Shown: positions 8,003 to 14,217 of the stretch, piece after piece
Numbering within the stretch: the first letter of the stretch is position 1
Layout of the letters: the number at the start of each line of letters is the position of its first letter
DNA from: JBHIFB01 sp046760905
GTDB taxonomy: Bacteria > Gemmatimonadota > CAZMKB01
NCBI GenBank assembly: GCA_046760905.1
Contig: JBHIFB010000047.1
Location: 1 to 23,431 of the forward strand
Length of the DNA: 23,431 bases
Direction: 5' to 3'
The notes under the pieces: generated by a model
Told to the model about the DNA's origin: nothing
Databases searched by the model: none
The model's input: only the letters and a program-made list of their open reading frames with translations
Made by a program: the position numbers and the translations under genes

Positions 8003-9121
8003 ATGACTAACACAAAAAGACTGTGTGCCATTGCCAGGAAGGAGGCAATACAGCTTCGCCGGGACCCGAAAAGCTTGATGCTTGCCTTCCTCTTGCCTAC
8101 CCTGCTTCTGATCCTGTTCGGATATGCCATAACCTGGGATGTGGAGGATATCAAGACGGCGGTTGTTGATTTCGACAACTCTGCCCAGAGCCGAAAGCTG
8201 CTGGATTCATTTCGCAGCGCAGGTTACTTCACAATAACAGCCTATCTCCAAGATACTTCGAGAATAGCTTCGCTTCTGGAACGAGGGAAGGCGCAGGTCT
8301 GTCTTGTGATACCGCCCGATTTCTCAAGTGAGCTGAACGCCGGTCGCTGTGCCATGCTCCAGGTCATAGTCGATGGAAGCGATGCCAATACTGCCACGAT
8401 CATCCTTGGCTACACGAGGTCTATTGTTGAGGCATACTCAGCCAGGATGAGGATTGCCGGCGCTTCGCCCAAGACGCCTCTCCGGGTCCAGAGCCGGGTA
8501 TGGTACAACGAGGAGGTGAAAAGCCGCAACATGATAGTCCCAGGACTTATCCCGGTCATAATGATGATCATTGCCGCTATGCTCACATCACTCACCATAG
8601 CCCGTGAGTGGGAGCGCGGGACCATGGAGCAGCTCGCATCAACACCGGTGAGCCGGGTGGAAGTGGTACTCGGTAAACTGTTTCCATATATGGTCATTGG
8701 AATAATTGATTTGGTCGTATCGTGCGTGATCGGGGTTCTGATGTTTGGAGTACCATTTCGGGGGGACCCTCTTCTGCTTTTCTTGATGTCTCTAGTCTTT
8801 CTTGTCGGGGTGCTCGGTCTGGGCATGTTCATCTCTGCTGTGGCCAAATCACAGCTTTTAGCGACTCAGATTGCACTTGTGACCACATTTCTTCCAGCGT
8901 TTCTGCTTTCTGGTTTTATGTTCAGGATAGAGGTTATGCCTCAGGCGTTGCAGCTCTTATCTTACTTGGTCCCGGCCCGTTATTTTCTCGTCATCACGCG
9001 GGGTATCTTTTTGAAAGGAGTCGGGATGGAGGTACTCTATACACAGGGCATTCTGCTTGTTGTGTTCTCGGTGATCGGGCTGGGCGTTGCGGTTAGTGCC
9101 TTCAGGAAGGAGATCGATTGA
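8003..9121 (+). CDS. ABC-2 type permease, YbhS/YbhR family
   Basis: Inner-membrane subunit of the YbhF-type exporter, 372 aa. Architecture: an N-terminal amphipathic stretch (ARKEAIQLRRDPKSL), TM1 (about residues 25-45, LLPTLLLILFGYAITW), a large extracytoplasmic domain (about 46-170, containing VVDFDNSAQSRKLLDSF and VDGSDANTATI), then five more TM helices (about 178-365). The motif MVPG/IVPGLIPVIMMIIAAMLTSL and the 'EWERGTMEQLASTPVS' coupling segment are characteristic of ABC-2 permeases. A longer reading frame begins at 7883 inside the ATPase gene; ATG 8003 is chosen because the N-terminus then matches the paralogue downstream and AAGGG lies about 10 bases before it. It pairs with the next gene as a heterodimer. 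Confidence 0.88.
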   Translation: MTNTKRLCAIARKEAIQLRRDPKSLMLAFLLPTLLLILFGYAITWDVEDIKTAVVDFDNSAQSRKLLDSFRSAGYFTITAYLQDTSRIASLLERGKAQVCLVIPPDFSSELNAGRCAMLQVIVDGSDANTATIILGYTRSIVEAYSARMRIAGASPKTPLRVQSRVWYNEEVKSRNMIVPGLIPVIMMIIAAMLTSLTIAREWERGTMEQLASTPVSRVEVVLGKLFPYMVIGIIDLVVSCVIGVLMFGVPFRGDPLLLFLMSLVFLVGVLGLGMFISAVAKSQLLATQIALVTTFLPAFLLSGFMFRIEVMPQALQLLSYLVPARYFLVITRGIFLKGVGMEVLYTQGILLVVFSVIGLGVAVSAFRKEID

Positions 9122-9123
9122 GA

Positions 9124-10236
9124 ATGCGCGAGAGCCTTGGCAGGATTCGTGAAATGCTACGGAAAGAATTCAGACAGCTTTTTCGCGATCCGCGAATGGT
9201 GCGCATACTGATATTCCCACCACTTTTTCAGCTCATCGTCTTCGGTTACGCGGTGTCGACCGATATACATGACACCGCAACGTTCATCGTGGATCATGAC
9301 GGGAGCTTGGAATCACGGGAGCTCGTTGACGTATTCACTGCCTCCGGATATTTCCGCGTGGTGGGGCATTCTTCCAAATCAGCAGATATGGTCCGTGCGT
9401 TGGATTACGGCGATGCGATAGCAGGCCTTGTGATTCCTGTGGACTTCTCGCGTTCTCTTCAGGGGAACGTCCAGGCGGCAGTCCAGCTCATCCTGGATGG
9501 GACAAACTCAAATACAGCTTTGACCGCCAGAGGATATGCGGAAGGTATAATTCAAGATTATGCTCGCAGGGTAGGAGGTGTAGAGATACCAGTGGTGATA
9601 GACCTGCGGGAACGGGCATGGTACAATCCCGAACTCTCAAGCCGGAACTACAACGTGCCGGGTGTCGTTGCGGCGATTATGATGATAATCTGCCTCCTCC
9701 TGACTTCACTTGCAGTTGTGCGTGAGCGTGAGATCGGAACGCTCGAGCAGCTGATGGTGAGCCCTTTGAAACCCGTGGAGTTTGTTGCCGGGAAAACGAT
9801 ACCTTTTGCAATAGTTGGGCTCTTCGATCTGACTCTCGTAACAACACTCGCGCTGGTCTGGTTCGGAGTGTCTTTCAAAGGCGATTTTCTTTTTCTGTTC
9901 ACAGCGGGGTTAATGTATCTTCTGTCTATTCTGGGTGTGGGGCTCTTGATATCGACCGTTTCAAAAACCCAGCAGGAAGCAGCCATGGCCAGCTTTCTAT
10001 TTTTGCAACCGGCGCTTCTTCTATCCGGATTCATGTTCCCGATCAGCAGTATGCCCCGCTTCTTCCAGTACATCACCCTCTTGAATCCTCTCAGGCATTT
10101 CCTTGATATAGTACGTGGTGTGTTTCTGAAAGGCAGCGGCATAGGAATCTTATGGCCCCAGTGCCTGGCGCTGCTCGGCATAGGCATAGCAGTCCTTGCG
10201 TTTGCTGCCGTGCGTTTTAAGAAGACGATAAGCTAA
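9124..10236 (+). CDS. ABC-2 type permease, YbhR/YbhS family (second subunit)
   Basis: Second membrane subunit, 370 aa, clearly paralogous to the preceding gene: same N-terminal KEFRQLFRDPRM, TM1 (IFPPLFQLIVFGYAV), a soluble domain with IVDHDGSLESRELVDVF and LDGTNSNTALTA, then NVPGVVAAIMMIICLLLTSLA and REREIGTLEQLMVSP. Six TM helices are expected. ATG 9124 overlaps no gene but lies two bases after the previous stop; a TTG at 9118 is in frame and AAGGAG (9107-9112) could serve either, so the start is uncertain by two codons. It is the last gene of the export cluster; no convincing terminator hairpin was seen in the following 106 bases. Confidence 0.88.
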   Translation: MRESLGRIREMLRKEFRQLFRDPRMVRILIFPPLFQLIVFGYAVSTDIHDTATFIVDHDGSLESRELVDVFTASGYFRVVGHSSKSADMVRALDYGDAIAGLVIPVDFSRSLQGNVQAAVQLILDGTNSNTALTARGYAEGIIQDYARRVGGVEIPVVIDLRERAWYNPELSSRNYNVPGVVAAIMMIICLLLTSLAVVREREIGTLEQLMVSPLKPVEFVAGKTIPFAIVGLFDLTLVTTLALVWFGVSFKGDFLFLFTAGLMYLLSILGVGLLISTVSKTQQEAAMASFLFLQPALLLSGFMFPISSMPRFFQYITLLNPLRHFLDIVRGVFLKGSGIGILWPQCLALLGIGIAVLAFAAVRFKKTIS

Positions 10237-10342
10237 TGACATAAAAACGAAACTTGGGAGATGAATGAAATATCCATTAGCGGCGAAGTAACTAGGTGAA
10301 GAGGCACTTTTTAAGAGATAACCTTGAAGGAGGTTGGCAACG

Positions 10343-10765
10343 GTGAAATCCATGACCGAACATCTCGCATTCAACATCCCACGGCGGATGGATTTTTTAA
10401 ACATTACGCCGAAAGTCGAGGAGATCGTGCGAAAGAGCGGTATTAAAGAGGGCCTGTGCCTGGTCAATGCGATGCACATCACAGCTTCTGTCTTCATCAA
10501 CGATGATGAACCGGGACTCCACGAAGACTACAAGAAATGGCTCGAGGAGCTGGCGCCGTTCGATCCGTCGCCTGAGCGGTATAAACACAACCGAACCGGT
10601 GAGGATAACGGTGATGCCCATCACAAACGCCAGATCATGGGAAGGGAGGTCGTGGTTGCGGTCACGAAAGGGAGGCTCGACTTCGGTCCCTGGGAGCAGA
10701 TCTTCTACGGCGAGTTCGATGGACGACGAACCAAGCGGGTTCTCGTAAAGGTCATCGGTGAATAA
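10343..10765 (+). CDS. YjbQ/UPF0047 family protein (paralogue 1)
   Basis: Small cytoplasmic protein of the YjbQ (UPF0047) family, 140 aa, annotated in databases as secondary thiamine-phosphate synthase because E. coli YjbQ has weak activity of that kind; the true role is unsettled. Family landmarks: VNAMHITASVFINDDEPGL (usual HTTAAVTINE region), a central NGDAHHKRQIMG (usual NSDAHxK), and the C-terminal FGPWEQIFYGEFDGRR, matching the UPF0047 G-x-W-[QE] signature. An ideal AAGGAGG (10327-10333) sits 9 bases before GTG 10343, so this GTG is preferred over the in-frame TTG that abuts the site (10334) and over ATG 10352. It differs markedly from the second copy at 12665, so this is an old duplication or independent acquisition. 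Confidence 0.85.
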   Translation: MKSMTEHLAFNIPRRMDFLNITPKVEEIVRKSGIKEGLCLVNAMHITASVFINDDEPGLHEDYKKWLEELAPFDPSPERYKHNRTGEDNGDAHHKRQIMGREVVVAVTKGRLDFGPWEQIFYGEFDGRRTKRVLVKVIGE

Positions 10766-10910
10766 ATCGCATAAAATATTATTTGCTTTTCGGACAAACG
10801 AGACCGACGCCTTTTTCGATTCCCTGAGCGACAATGTTCCGCCGCTGGCTCGGGAGCTACCGATGAAGAAGTCAATCGCAGTTTGGCATGTAAGCAAGCA
10901 TTTTGGATAG
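10758..10910 (+). CDS. Possible small ORF overlapping the yjbQ stop (50 aa, unknown)
   Basis: A GTG at 10758 opens a 50-codon frame (VNKSHKILFAFRTNETDAFF..., ending ...VSKHFG, stop TAG 10908-10910). It overlaps the YjbQ stop and ends 9 bases before the AlkD-like start. AAAGG (10747-10751) is a possible ribosome site. The product would be soluble, with no recognised motif. It fills the otherwise empty gap between the two genes and would make the three translationally coupled, but a frame of this length can occur by chance. Confidence 0.3.
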   Translation: MNKSHKILFAFRTNETDAFFDSLSDNVPPLARELPMKKSIAVWHVSKHFG

Positions 10911-10919
10911 GAGTTATCA

Positions 10920-11603
10920 GTGGAGCAAAAACTGGATACAACCAATGCGAAGAAAGTTGCTTCGGAGATCATTGCTGAGATTGGAGGATTGCCTGTACGA
11001 AATACGCCGAATGTGCGGGCAATCCGCCGAAAATATTCCCGGATTCTAAATAAGGCAAAGCCGGAATTCATTCTCGAATTAGCGAGGGAGCTCTTTGAGA
11101 ATTACGGCCAGCGTTGGGTTGCTTTTGAGTTGATACGGAGTCACAAAATCGCTTTCCAAAACATTGGGGAAAAAGAACTCGAAGAATTTGGCTGTGGAAT
11201 CAATAGCTGGGGATCTGTGGACTCTTTTGCGGGCATACTGGCAGGGCCAGCTTGGCTTAACGGGCAGGTGTCTGATATGTTGATTCATAAGTGGGCGAGG
11301 TCTGGGGACCGTTGGTGGCGAAGAGCGGCATTGGTCAGCACGGTAGTGCTAAACATGCGGTCTCACGGGGGCATGGGTGATGTTCCTCGTACTCTTGAGG
11401 TGTGTAGGCTGTTGGTGAATGATCATGATGATATGGTAGTTAAGGCTATGTCTTGGGCGCTGCGTGCGCTTGTGGTACATGATCCACATGCGGTGCATGA
11501 ATTTCTGAAAGAGTATGATGATGTGCTGGCAGCACGAGTGAAGCGTGAGGTGAGGAACAAGCTCAGGACAGGCCTGAAGAATCCCAGACGTAAAAGAAGC
11601 TGA
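10920..11603 (+). CDS. AlkD-like DNA alkylation repair protein (HEAT-repeat DNA glycosylase)
   Basis: Predicted DNA glycosylase of the AlkC/AlkD superfamily, which excises positively charged alkylated bases (3- and 7-alkylpurines) without flipping them. It has 227 aa, close to Bacillus cereus AlkD (237). The protein is nearly all alpha-helical repeats. The segment NSWGSVDSFAG holds the conserved Trp and Asp of the DNA-binding cleft, and WARSGDRWWRRAALVS holds the conserved Trp/Arg signature. The C-terminus is basic (RTGLKNPRRKRS). The start is GTG 10920, supported by AGGAG (about 10909-10913). It sits between two YjbQ paralogues with a CPBP protease, in a stretch that looks inserted, and no alkylation-response regulator is nearby. 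Family call is confident; activity and substrate are inferred. Confidence 0.82.
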   Translation: MEQKLDTTNAKKVASEIIAEIGGLPVRNTPNVRAIRRKYSRILNKAKPEFILELARELFENYGQRWVAFELIRSHKIAFQNIGEKELEEFGCGINSWGSVDSFAGILAGPAWLNGQVSDMLIHKWARSGDRWWRRAALVSTVVLNMRSHGGMGDVPRTLEVCRLLVNDHDDMVVKAMSWALRALVVHDPHAVHEFLKEYDDVLAARVKREVRNKLRTGLKNPRRKRS

Positions 11604-11687
11604 GCCCTCATTAGAAAAACCCTGTAACTTTCTGTTAGCTGGATAATCGCAAGAGAGATCAATCGTATTTGTGATATCACGTTTTTT

Positions 11688-11814
11688 GGATGAGCGGTGA
11701 CCACGGGTCCAAATACCGGGATAGATGTCTTTGGCCCGGGGCGTCAGGACAAGTTCCTTCGGAACGGAGATCCTGTCTTCAGGAGCGCCAACATCAGTTT
11801 GGCACCGCTCACCC
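11688..11814. repeat. Long imperfect palindromic element / structured RNA candidate
   Basis: The outer arms TGAGCGGTG (11691-11699) and CACCGCTCA (11803-11811) are exact reverse complements, extended by GG (11688-11689) with CC (11813-11814). Nested inner pairs occur in order: CCAAA (11709-11713) with TTTGG (11798-11802), GATGT (11724-11728) with ACATC (11791-11795), TTGG with CCAA, GGCG (11740-11743) with CGCC (11786-11789), CAGGA (11745-11749) with TCCTG (11771-11775), and an apical GTTCC-TTC-GGAAC hairpin (11753-11765). It lies between the AlkD-like gene and the CPBP protease. A mobile fold-back repeat, or a structured RNA, would both fit. It shares no sequence with the element at 61-238. 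Confidence 0.6.
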
Positions 11815-11887
11815 ATAATAGATTATTCATACCCAGTCGCCTCGCAGCTTAACTCCAGGACCTTGGATAGATTGATTAATAATTAGC

Positions 11888-12535
11888 ATGCGGGAACCTA
11901 CTGAAAATAAACTAACCAGCAAAAGGGAAAGGCTCGCTTTCATTTTTGCTGCTTTCGCAATTATTCTCCGTATGGCGAGCGATTGGATTTTTGCTACCGG
12001 CGGTCCCCTTCCTTATCAACTGCTGCAAGCATTCTTTCTATTCATCTCAATACTTATCCTTCGGCATGATCTGGAGGTTATTTATCTGCGTGGTGGTCAG
12101 ATAAGACTGTCAATCAAATGGGGATTACTGGCAATACCACTGGGTTTTATTTTCGGTTTGGGAGATGCCTTTCTGAGTTATGGCAGACCTTTGTGGCCAG
12201 ATTTGCCAGAATTTTGTTTCATGGCAGCCAATAATGTGTTTTTCAGTGCAGTGGAAGAGTTGGAATTTCGTGGATTTCTATTATTATGGTTGATGCGTAA
12301 AAAGATCTCACCAACACTCATTATTCTTATAGTAGCACTCGTAGCTTCTCTAGCTCATTCACATCGGTTTTTAGAGTTCGACATCCGCTCAATTGTTATT
12401 ACCATAGCGGTCAATGCATATTGGACCTGGATAGTATATCGTACTCGCTGTATTTGGGGCGCGTGGGTTGCTCATGCCACGTGGAATATATTCGTTCTTC
12501 TTCCAATTCTAGGAACCAGCAATAATATTCGTTGA
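11888..12535 (+). CDS. CPBP (CAAX/Abi-type) intramembrane metalloprotease
   Basis: Multi-pass membrane protein of 215 aa in the CPBP (Abi, CAAX-prenyl-protease-like) family. Motif 1 is EELEFRG (the EExxxR glutamates and arginine), motif 2 provides His in SLAHSHR, and the C-terminal HATWN gives the HxxxN motif; these are the metal/catalytic residues of the family. About six to seven hydrophobic helices are visible. Bacterial members have roles in bacteriocin self-immunity, peptide processing or protein maturation, and the target here is unknown. The gene is visibly more AT-rich than its neighbours, supporting recent transfer. The ATG at 11888 is used; the ribosome site upstream is weak. The hairpin element lies 73 bases upstream. 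Confidence 0.85.
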   Translation: MREPTENKLTSKRERLAFIFAAFAIILRMASDWIFATGGPLPYQLLQAFFLFISILILRHDLEVIYLRGGQIRLSIKWGLLAIPLGFIFGLGDAFLSYGRPLWPDLPEFCFMAANNVFFSAVEELEFRGFLLLWLMRKKISPTLIILIVALVASLAHSHRFLEFDIRSIVITIAVNAYWTWIVYRTRCIWGAWVAHATWNIFVLLPILGTSNNIR

Positions 12536-12664
12536 TCGACTATGTCTTCCCGCCCACACGCAACCTAAAGCAAAGGCCTGCGCCACCTAAAAGCTTGACC
12601 CCACAAGAGGGCTTGACCACATTACGGCTTTGTATTAATCTAAACTCTAGTAAAGTATCGCAAG

Positions 12665-13105
12665 GTGAAGTCAAAGCAGAGGGTGAGAGACACATTCATA
12701 GAACGAAGGTTTCCAGTGATCATAGTCGATCTTCAGACAAAGAAGCGCGAGGAATTCATCGATGTCACAAGGCTCGTGGAGAGTGAGCTGACAAAGCTGG
12801 GGAAGAAGGATGGCATCTGTACGGTGTATGTACCCCACACCACCGCAGCAGTTACCATAAATGAAAACACAGATCCATATGTTGTCGACGATATCCTGCA
12901 CCAGTTACGAAAGCTCATACCCATCGATGGGGGCTATGCTCATTCAGAAGGAAATTCCGATGCACACGCAAAAGCAAGCGTAATAGGGCCTTCGGTTACA
13001 ATTCTCATAGAAGAAGGCCATCTGAAACTCGGCAGATGGCAGGGCATCTATTTCTGCGAGTTTGATGGGCCTCGAAGAAGAAAGATATGGATAAAGTTCA
13101 TATGA
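12665..13105 (+). CDS. YjbQ/UPF0047 family protein (paralogue 2)
   Basis: Second UPF0047 member, 146 aa, closer to the family consensus than the copy at 10343: VPHTTAAVTINENTDPYVVDD, EGNSDAHAKASVIG and LGRWQGIYFCEFDGPRRRK contain the conserved His, Asp and the G-x-W-Q signature. It starts with GTG at 12665, as the first copy starts with GTG, and both begin GTGAA[A/G]TC. The ribosome site is weak (TAAAG/GCAAG). It overlaps the rlmN start by 4 bases (ATGA at 13102), so it heads the following plus-strand operon. Its biochemical role is uncertain, with only weak thiamine-phosphate-synthase-like activity reported for E. coli YjbQ. Confidence 0.88.
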   Translation: MKSKQRVRDTFIERRFPVIIVDLQTKKREEFIDVTRLVESELTKLGKKDGICTVYVPHTTAAVTINENTDPYVVDDILHQLRKLIPIDGGYAHSEGNSDAHAKASVIGPSVTILIEEGHLKLGRWQGIYFCEFDGPRRRKIWIKFI

Positions 13106-14217
13106 GTGCCGACTGTTCGATATACCTAACCGGTTATGATCTGGATGAACTCACCACCTGCCTCATCCGTTTCCTGGAGGAGAACAGACAGAAGCCTTTC
13201 AGGGCGAAGCAGATCATAAACTGGATCTATAATCAGGCAAGGACCGAGTTCTCAGAGATGGACAACCTGCCAAGAAGTCTGAGAACATTGCTGAGTGAGA
13301 CATTTTCCATCCTGTCGCTTGAGTGCCTTAAACACCTGAGTGCCAAAGACGGTGCCGAGAAGTTCCTCTGGATGACAAATGATGGGCTTTCGATAGAATC
13401 GGTCTACATGCCCTCGATCCGTAAGGCGACCCTCTGCCTCTCGACACAGGTGGGATGTCCTCTCGAATGTGCCTTCTGCGCAACCGGAGAAGTCGGTTAT
13501 TGGAGGAACCTGCGGGCAGATGAGATAGTAACGCAGGCGCTGGCGATGAGGTCTAGGAGGCGAGGCAGCGCTGAAGTGTCGAATATCGTCTTCATGGGGA
13601 TGGGCGAACCTCTCCTGAACTATGATAATCTCGGTAGGGCGATCAGAATCCTGAACAATCCGGCTCTTTTCCAGATAGGGGCCAGGCGCATAACTGTCTC
13701 AACTGCCGGTATCCCTCGCGGTATAAAGCGGCTGGCGAAAGATTTCCCACAGGTCAAACTTGCGGTATCGCTAAATGCACCGGTGGATTCACTCAGGGAT
13801 AGGCTGATGCCCATTAACAGGCGATATCCTCTGAGGATGCTGATGGAGTCCGTGAAGCACTTCACGGAGACAACTGGGAAACGGGTGACTTTCGAGTACG
13901 TAATCATACCCGGCGTTAACGATTCACCCTCACTCGCTTACTCCTTGAAGAAATGTATCGACGGCATACCGTCCAAGCTCAATCTCATAGCGCTGAACCG
14001 ACCCTGTCCTGGAGCATTCAGGGCGCCGAGCGCCCGGGAGGTAAAAAAGTTTCAGGAGCTACTCATGAGGCTCCTGCCGCAGCCGGTGACGCTGAGAAAT
14101 AGCATGGGAGAGGCGATTCAGGCAGCGTGCGGCCAGCTGGTCGGCGGACGGGTTCGAAAGAAAGGGACCGTCACAAGAGCCGGGAGACGGTACTGCGGTG
14201 AGGAGGCTCAGCCATGA
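13102..14217 (+). CDS. rlmN: 23S rRNA (adenine-2503-C2) / tRNA-A37 methyltransferase RlmN
   Basis: Radical-SAM methylase that makes 2-methyladenosine at 23S rRNA A2503 and, in E. coli, at tRNA A37. The product is 371 aa from ATG 13102. The radical-SAM cysteines Cys119, Cys123 and Cys126 (CPLECAFC) bind the [4Fe-4S] cluster. Cys112 (LCLSTQVGC) and Cys343 (QAACGQL) match the resolving and methyl-carrying cysteines of the RlmN/Cfr mechanism. NIVFMGMGEPLLNYDN and ITVSTAGIPRGI are family hallmarks. ATG 13102 makes an ATGA overlap with the YjbQ stop; an in-frame ATG at 13087 would add five residues and cannot be excluded. Its stop overlaps the sppA start in the same way. Confidence 0.93.
   Translation: MSADCSIYLTGYDLDELTTCLIRFLEENRQKPFRAKQIINWIYNQARTEFSEMDNLPRSLRTLLSETFSILSLECLKHLSAKDGAEKFLWMTNDGLSIESVYMPSIRKATLCLSTQVGCPLECAFCATGEVGYWRNLRADEIVTQALAMRSRRRGSAEVSNIVFMGMGEPLLNYDNLGRAIRILNNPALFQIGARRITVSTAGIPRGIKRLAKDFPQVKLAVSLNAPVDSLRDRLMPINRRYPLRMLMESVKHFTETTGKRVTFEYVIIPGVNDSPSLAYSLKKCIDGIPSKLNLIALNRPCPGAFRAPSAREVKKFQELLMRLLPQPVTLRNSMGEAIQAACGQLVGGRVRKKGTVTRAGRRYCGEEAQP

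Noticed and set aside
10397..11071. 224-codon minus-strand frame across yjbQ and the alkD-like start
   Set aside because: No recognisable domain, and it runs antisense over two supported genes.
11671..11680. Perfect 10-bp palindrome GTGATATCAC just before the hairpin element
   Set aside because: Symmetry does not extend beyond 10 bases, and there is no neighbouring promoter or regulator to support an operator.
11349..11816. 155-codon minus-strand frame across the alkD-like gene end and the palindromic element
   Set aside because: It overlaps a well-supported gene on the other strand; the part outside it is explained by the palindrome. Kept as a note because its first 46 codons lie in the repeat.
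12593..12618. Repeated GCTTGACC (12593-12600 and 12611-12618)
   Set aside because: Eight bases only, 18 apart; too short to call an operator. No good -10 is spaced correctly after the second copy.
12532..12786. 84-codon plus frame between the CPBP and second YjbQ genes
   Set aside because: It overlaps the start of YjbQ in another frame and its product is compositionally random; no ribosome site.
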